From assembly GCA_020629715.1 (NCBI GenBank), contig JAHDCU010000003.1, positions 1 to 64,000 on the forward strand: DNA of 64,000 nucleotides, written 5' to 3'. Positions 61,002 through 64,000 of this stretch are shown piece by piece (position 1 is the stretch's first letter; every line of letters begins with the position of its first letter). The notes beneath the pieces were generated by a model. It was given only the letters and a program-made list of their open reading frames with translations, was not told the DNA's origin and did not search any database. The position numbers were made by a program, and so were the translations under genes. Source of the DNA: Saprospiraceae bacterium. Its GTDB lineage: Bacteria > Bacteroidota > Bacteroidia > Chitinophagales > Saprospiraceae.

Positions 61002-64000
61002 TTATTGTTTTACAACTCTTTCTACAAGTGATTCTCCTCGTTGAACAGCTCGGAATAAGTAAACACCAGTCGAAAGATCGCTAAGGTCTACTTCATTTCC
61101 ATTTTCAACAGAAACAGATCTTATATACTGTCCATGTATGCTCAGTATATCAATATCTAATGTTGAATTTTCCTGATCGAAGTATACATTTACAGACCCA
61201 TTTGTTACATTAGGTCTGATAGACAACGTCTTGGTAGATCCTTCAAATCGTACGCCACGAATCTCACTATATTCATATGCTCCATCTTGATCAACTTGTT
61301 TCAATCTATAATAGTTGACACCTTGATTAGGTGATTTATCAATGTATAGATAGTCGATCTTTTCCGTTGAGTTTCCTTGTGCTTCAGCAATATGAATAGT
61401 TTCGAAATCAATAGAATTTGAACTACGTTCTATTTCAAAGTTCTTACTATTTATTTCATTAGAAGTAACCCATTTTACCAAGGCAACATTATCTCGCTTC
61501 TGAACATCAAAATCCAATAATTCTACAGGCAATATGGCGGAAGTACAATCTGCCGGCACAGTAAACATACTCTCAGTAGTACATCCATTAGCATCTGCTA
61601 CCGTGATAGTATAAGTGCTTCCTGCTGTTAAGCCTGATATATTATCCGCAAGAGATAATGCTATATTGGATGCATCATCATCAGTCCCTGTGACTGTGAA
61701 GGGACCCGTACCAGTGGTGACATTCACTACAAACGGATTATCTGGGCAACCTGCATCATCAATAGCAATAGTCATAGGTTCTACAACCTCGATATCCAAA
61801 GCAAGCTCAAAAATACAATCAGACGACATACCAATCTCTCCATTGTCGTAAGCACTACAATCACCACCTAGATAATCAATACCATTACCTGTGGTAGAAG
61901 TTTGATAGCCTAGTTCTACAATTCTAATATACAGTTGCTCTCCATCATTAGCTGCGGTTATAGTTTGAGTAAATCCAGAAGCAAGCGTAGAAACAGATGT
62001 CGATGACCCAAAAGATATTCCCGATCCATAGCCTGCAACCATGGCGGGACCTGTGCTATTCGTACCAGAGATCAGCATGCCCATAGTTGGAGCTAGTGTT
62101 TGATTATCAATCTGAGTAAAGCTTACAGATAACATATCTCCGTCGCAGATTGTGATCATACCACCGCTTCCACCTAATGCATTTTCTATGGCTAATTCTT
62201 CGTCTTCGAGTTGTGTCAAACTTCCTATATCAAATGTTACACCATTGATCGTAAGTTGATATGCTAAAGCATCATTCGCTAATCCAGGTGTTGGAGTATC
62301 ATCTAAAACGTAAGTAGATCCGTCCCAAGAATATGAAGTAGAACATGCAGTTTCATTACCTAGATCAAACGTACTGTCATAGAAAGAAGCATCAGAAGCT
62401 GCTGGAAAAACAATACTACTTGCACTTGGACAAGACCTACCTCCACAACTCTCAGGAATAGACTTATTAATTGGCAATCCTTCTCCGCCTCCCCAGACTA
62501 CTGCATGGACAGGGTCTGAAAGATCACAAGGATTAAAAATAGCAAGCTGCTCAGCAGGATTATCTAAAGTTATATCACTAATTAAAGTAGGTGAAGAGCA
62601 TTGAGTTCCATCTTCCCATATTCCCTCAGTACAATTGCAGGATGCACAAGAGCTCACATCTAGATCATGGCTATATCCACCATTGGCTGATAGATCATGA
62701 TTGAGAATATCTCCGACCATTCCATTGGCCGCAAGGTTTGATCCAATCGTGTAGTATGTTCCTGCTGTTAATACAGTCCCATCTGGTATAACTACTAAAA
62801 ACTCTCCATTGGAAACATAATATCCACTAATATCACAAGTACCTGTTACGCATAATAATTCTATCCACTCCCCAGCAGAAGCATCACCTGACCCTGGATC
62901 GGTCTGTATTTCAGATATAATTACATCGGCATCAGTGGGTGCCGAGATAGTAGGTGCAGTGAAAGAACCACAACTAGAGCATGCTCCAGAATACCCAAAA
63001 GTGGTAGAACCATCTTGCATATATCCCGGTGAAAAATCTAAAGAAGATCCGAAAGTACTTGAATTGTGTTGCACTAAAGCGCCCGTGAAGTCAGGATCCA
63101 ATGTAAGTGATTGATTACTTCCTCCTTCAGAACCATAGGCTTGATTATTGACACTGTTACCGCAAACATCCTTTATGCATACATCATCTCCACCGTTATT
63201 TAAACCAAGACCACCATTAGAAGATACACTTACTAAAGCTCCACTAGCTAATACCGCTCCTGTGGGTGTTCCACCACCAAAAATTACCGCAGCTTGTCCT
63301 GGATTTAAGGTAGTCGTACCTGTACCTATATCTCCTGGAAATAGATGTACAGAACTATTATCTGAACAGCCCGCATCATAAATACTCCAACCGCTTATAT
63401 CCACTATTCCGCATGTATAGTTAATAATCTCAATAAATTCATCTTGAGTAGAACTTACTGTACCATCACCGTTGGAGTCCCCAGTTGAAGCATCTGGATC
63501 AGCTAGTATTTCATTTACAACTACATTTCCTACTGAAACCTGAATATTAGCTGTACCATCTCCAACAAAGGCAGAACTCGAAAGCGGACCTGCAGATTGA
63601 GGATTATTTGCCGCATAAGTGAATGGACCAAATGATTCTCCACCTATAAATATATTATAGGTGGTACCTGCTACACTTGCAGGATCAGGGTGATCATGTG
63701 TCACCGTTGTGATTTCATATAAATTACAATCATTAGTTGCTGCGGTGGTGACCTGTACGTTCGATGCAGGACATATAGGAAGGCTAATTGGCGGGGGACA
63801 TTCGCCCGGCACAGTAATTACACTGCTTATTGTACTGCTCATAGACATATCAGAATCACAATTACATCTAGTTTGAATTGTAATAGACTGATCATCATCA
63901 TAACTCGGAATAGAAGCAGACCAATTCGTTCCGTCTAGACTATATTGCAGCGAAGATCCTGCAGGGCACATAGTTGTAGGGGGATCAATACTTCCTGGAG
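61002..64000 (-). CDS. Large T9SS type A cargo protein with lamin-tail domains (partial)
   Basis: C-terminal about 1000 aa of a very long secreted protein; the reading frame is open to the right edge (PGSIDPPTTMCPAGSS continues upstream of the in-frame ATG at 63971), so the start is outside the window. Two lamin tail domains are visible: VVVNEILADPDASTGDSNGD with DEFIEIINYTCGIVDISGWS, and DVIISEIQTDPGSGDASAGE with WIELLCVTGTCDISGYYVSN. Many acidic, Ser/Thr/Gly-rich repeats follow. The C-terminal region (LPVELLDFDVQKRDNVALVK, LSIRPNVTNGSVNVYF, DLSDLSTGVYLFRAVQRGES) is a type A sorting domain. Function: secreted or surface protein, maybe with a nuclease or adhesion role; the catalytic part is not visible. 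Confidence 0.88.
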   Translation of the reverse strand, partial: PGSIDPPTTMCPAGSSLQYSLDGTNWSASIPSYDDDQSITIQTRCNCDSDMSMSSTISSVITVPGECPPPISLPICPASNVQVTTAATNDCNLYEITTVTHDHPDPASVAGTTYNIFIGGESFGPFTYAANNPQSAGPLSSSAFVGDGTANIQVSVGNVVVNEILADPDASTGDSNGDGTVSSTQDEFIEIINYTCGIVDISGWSIYDAGCSDNSSVHLFPGDIGTGTTTLNPGQAAVIFGGGTPTGAVLASGALVSVSSNGGLGLNNGGDDVCIKDVCGNSVNNQAYGSEGGSNQSLTLDPDFTGALVQHNSSTFGSSLDFSPGYMQDGSTTFGYSGACSSCGSFTAPTISAPTDADVIISEIQTDPGSGDASAGEWIELLCVTGTCDISGYYVSNGEFLVVIPDGTVLTAGTYYTIGSNLAANGMVGDILNHDLSANGGYSHDLDVSSCASCNCTEGIWEDGTQCSSPTLISDITLDNPAEQLAIFNPCDLSDPVHAVVWGGGEGLPINKSIPESCGGRSCPSASSIVFPAASDASFYDSTFDLGNETACSTSYSWDGSTYVLDDTPTPGLANDALAYQLTINGVTFDIGSLTQLEDEELAIENALGGSGGMITICDGDMLSVSFTQIDNQTLAPTMGMLISGTNSTGPAMVAGYGSGISFGSSTSVSTLASGFTQTITAANDGEQLYIRIVELGYQTSTTGNGIDYLGGDCSAYDNGEIGMSSDCIFELALDIEVVEPMTIAIDDAGCPDNPFVVNVTTGTGPFTVTGTDDDASNIALSLADNISGLTAGSTYTITVADANGCTTESMFTVPADCTSAILPVELLDFDVQKRDNVALVKWVTSNEINSKNFEIERSSNSIDFETIHIAEAQGNSTEKIDYLYIDKSPNQGVNYYRLKQVDQDGAYEYSEIRGVRFEGSTKTLSIRPNVTNGSVNVYFDQENSTLDIDILSIHGQYIRSVSVENGNEVDLSDLSTGVYLFRAVQRGESLVERVVKQ

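Noticed and set aside
1-64000. CRISPR arrays, tRNA/rRNA genes, prophage or complete insertion sequences
   Set aside because: No regular spaced repeats, cloverleaf-like segments, transposase, integrase or phage structural genes were seen in any frame.

Overview
The window is a piece of a Bacteroidota chromosome, most likely from a marine-type, gliding, type IX secretion (T9SS) lineage such as Saprospiria. The phylum rests on the low-GC sequence, promoters of the TTG/TTTG-N19-21-TAnnTTTG type, many lipoproteins of Bacteroidota families (DUF4920, DUF5916, fasciclin, DUF1573), a PorV/DUF5723-like barrel, and three very large secreted proteins. Two of these carry gliding motility-associated C-terminal domains and one a T9SS type A sorting tail. 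The class assignment is an inference.

Layout. 0-4 kb: serC, a YgjP-like metallopeptidase, and the divergent ribosomal operon rpsF-rpsR-rplI; S6 carries an unusual helix-hairpin-helix tail. 4-11.5 kb: a DUF4920 lipoprotein, a short inverted-repeat element, a BioD-like/DRTGG ATPase, a GH113-like lipoprotein, then panC, panD, a YbhN-type membrane protein, rfaE2, a Nif3-family protein and a zinc-ribbon coiled-coil protein. 11.6-14.1 kb: a TPR-like protein and an XRE-cupin regulator. 14.1-19.3 kb (minus strand): an aromatic amino acid operon, pheA - GNAT - aminotransferase - tyrA - DAHP synthase/chorismate mutase - unknown, whose first genes overlap by 4 nt. 19.4-22.1 kb: a frameshifted AAA/DUF4143 ATPase and a helical protein of unknown function. 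22.2-33.5 kb: a branched-chain amino acid block, leuA-leuC-leuD-leuB then ilvD-ilvB-(four-helix bundle gene)-ilvN-ilvC-ilvA. 33.6-50 kb: fasciclin protein, nitroreductase, NUMOD4/HNH-like protein, an ECF sigma/anti-sigma/surface-protein operon, a beta-CASP hydrolase, envelope proteins, a PadR-PspC pair, a PQQ-like propeller and a DUF5916 barrel. 50-54 kb: odhB, a thioredoxin-SPOR protein and hutI. 54-64 kb: large T9SS client proteins, the last running off the right edge.

The most notable thing not covered by ordinary gene calling is a pair of classical amino acid attenuators. Upstream of pheA lies an unannotated 21-codon leader peptide in which residues 7-15 read YFFSFYYFY. It is followed by a 12-bp intrinsic terminator that ends at the pheA start. 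Upstream of ilvD lies an unannotated 19-codon leader peptide with 8 Ile, 1 Val and 1 Leu codons, again followed by a terminator directly before the gene. In both leaders a 5-nt stretch near the leader stop codon is complementary to the 5' arm of the terminator, so the two share one architecture, and both leader ATGs lie only 7-9 nt from the -7 promoter box. Also notable: the S6-HhH fusion, TTTAGGG-type inverted repeats around a four-helix bundle gene inside the ilv operon, a 162-bp element with 12-bp terminal inverted repeats, and palindromic candidate operators in front of the XRE-cupin and PadR genes. No tRNA, rRNA, CRISPR array, intact insertion sequence or phage was seen.
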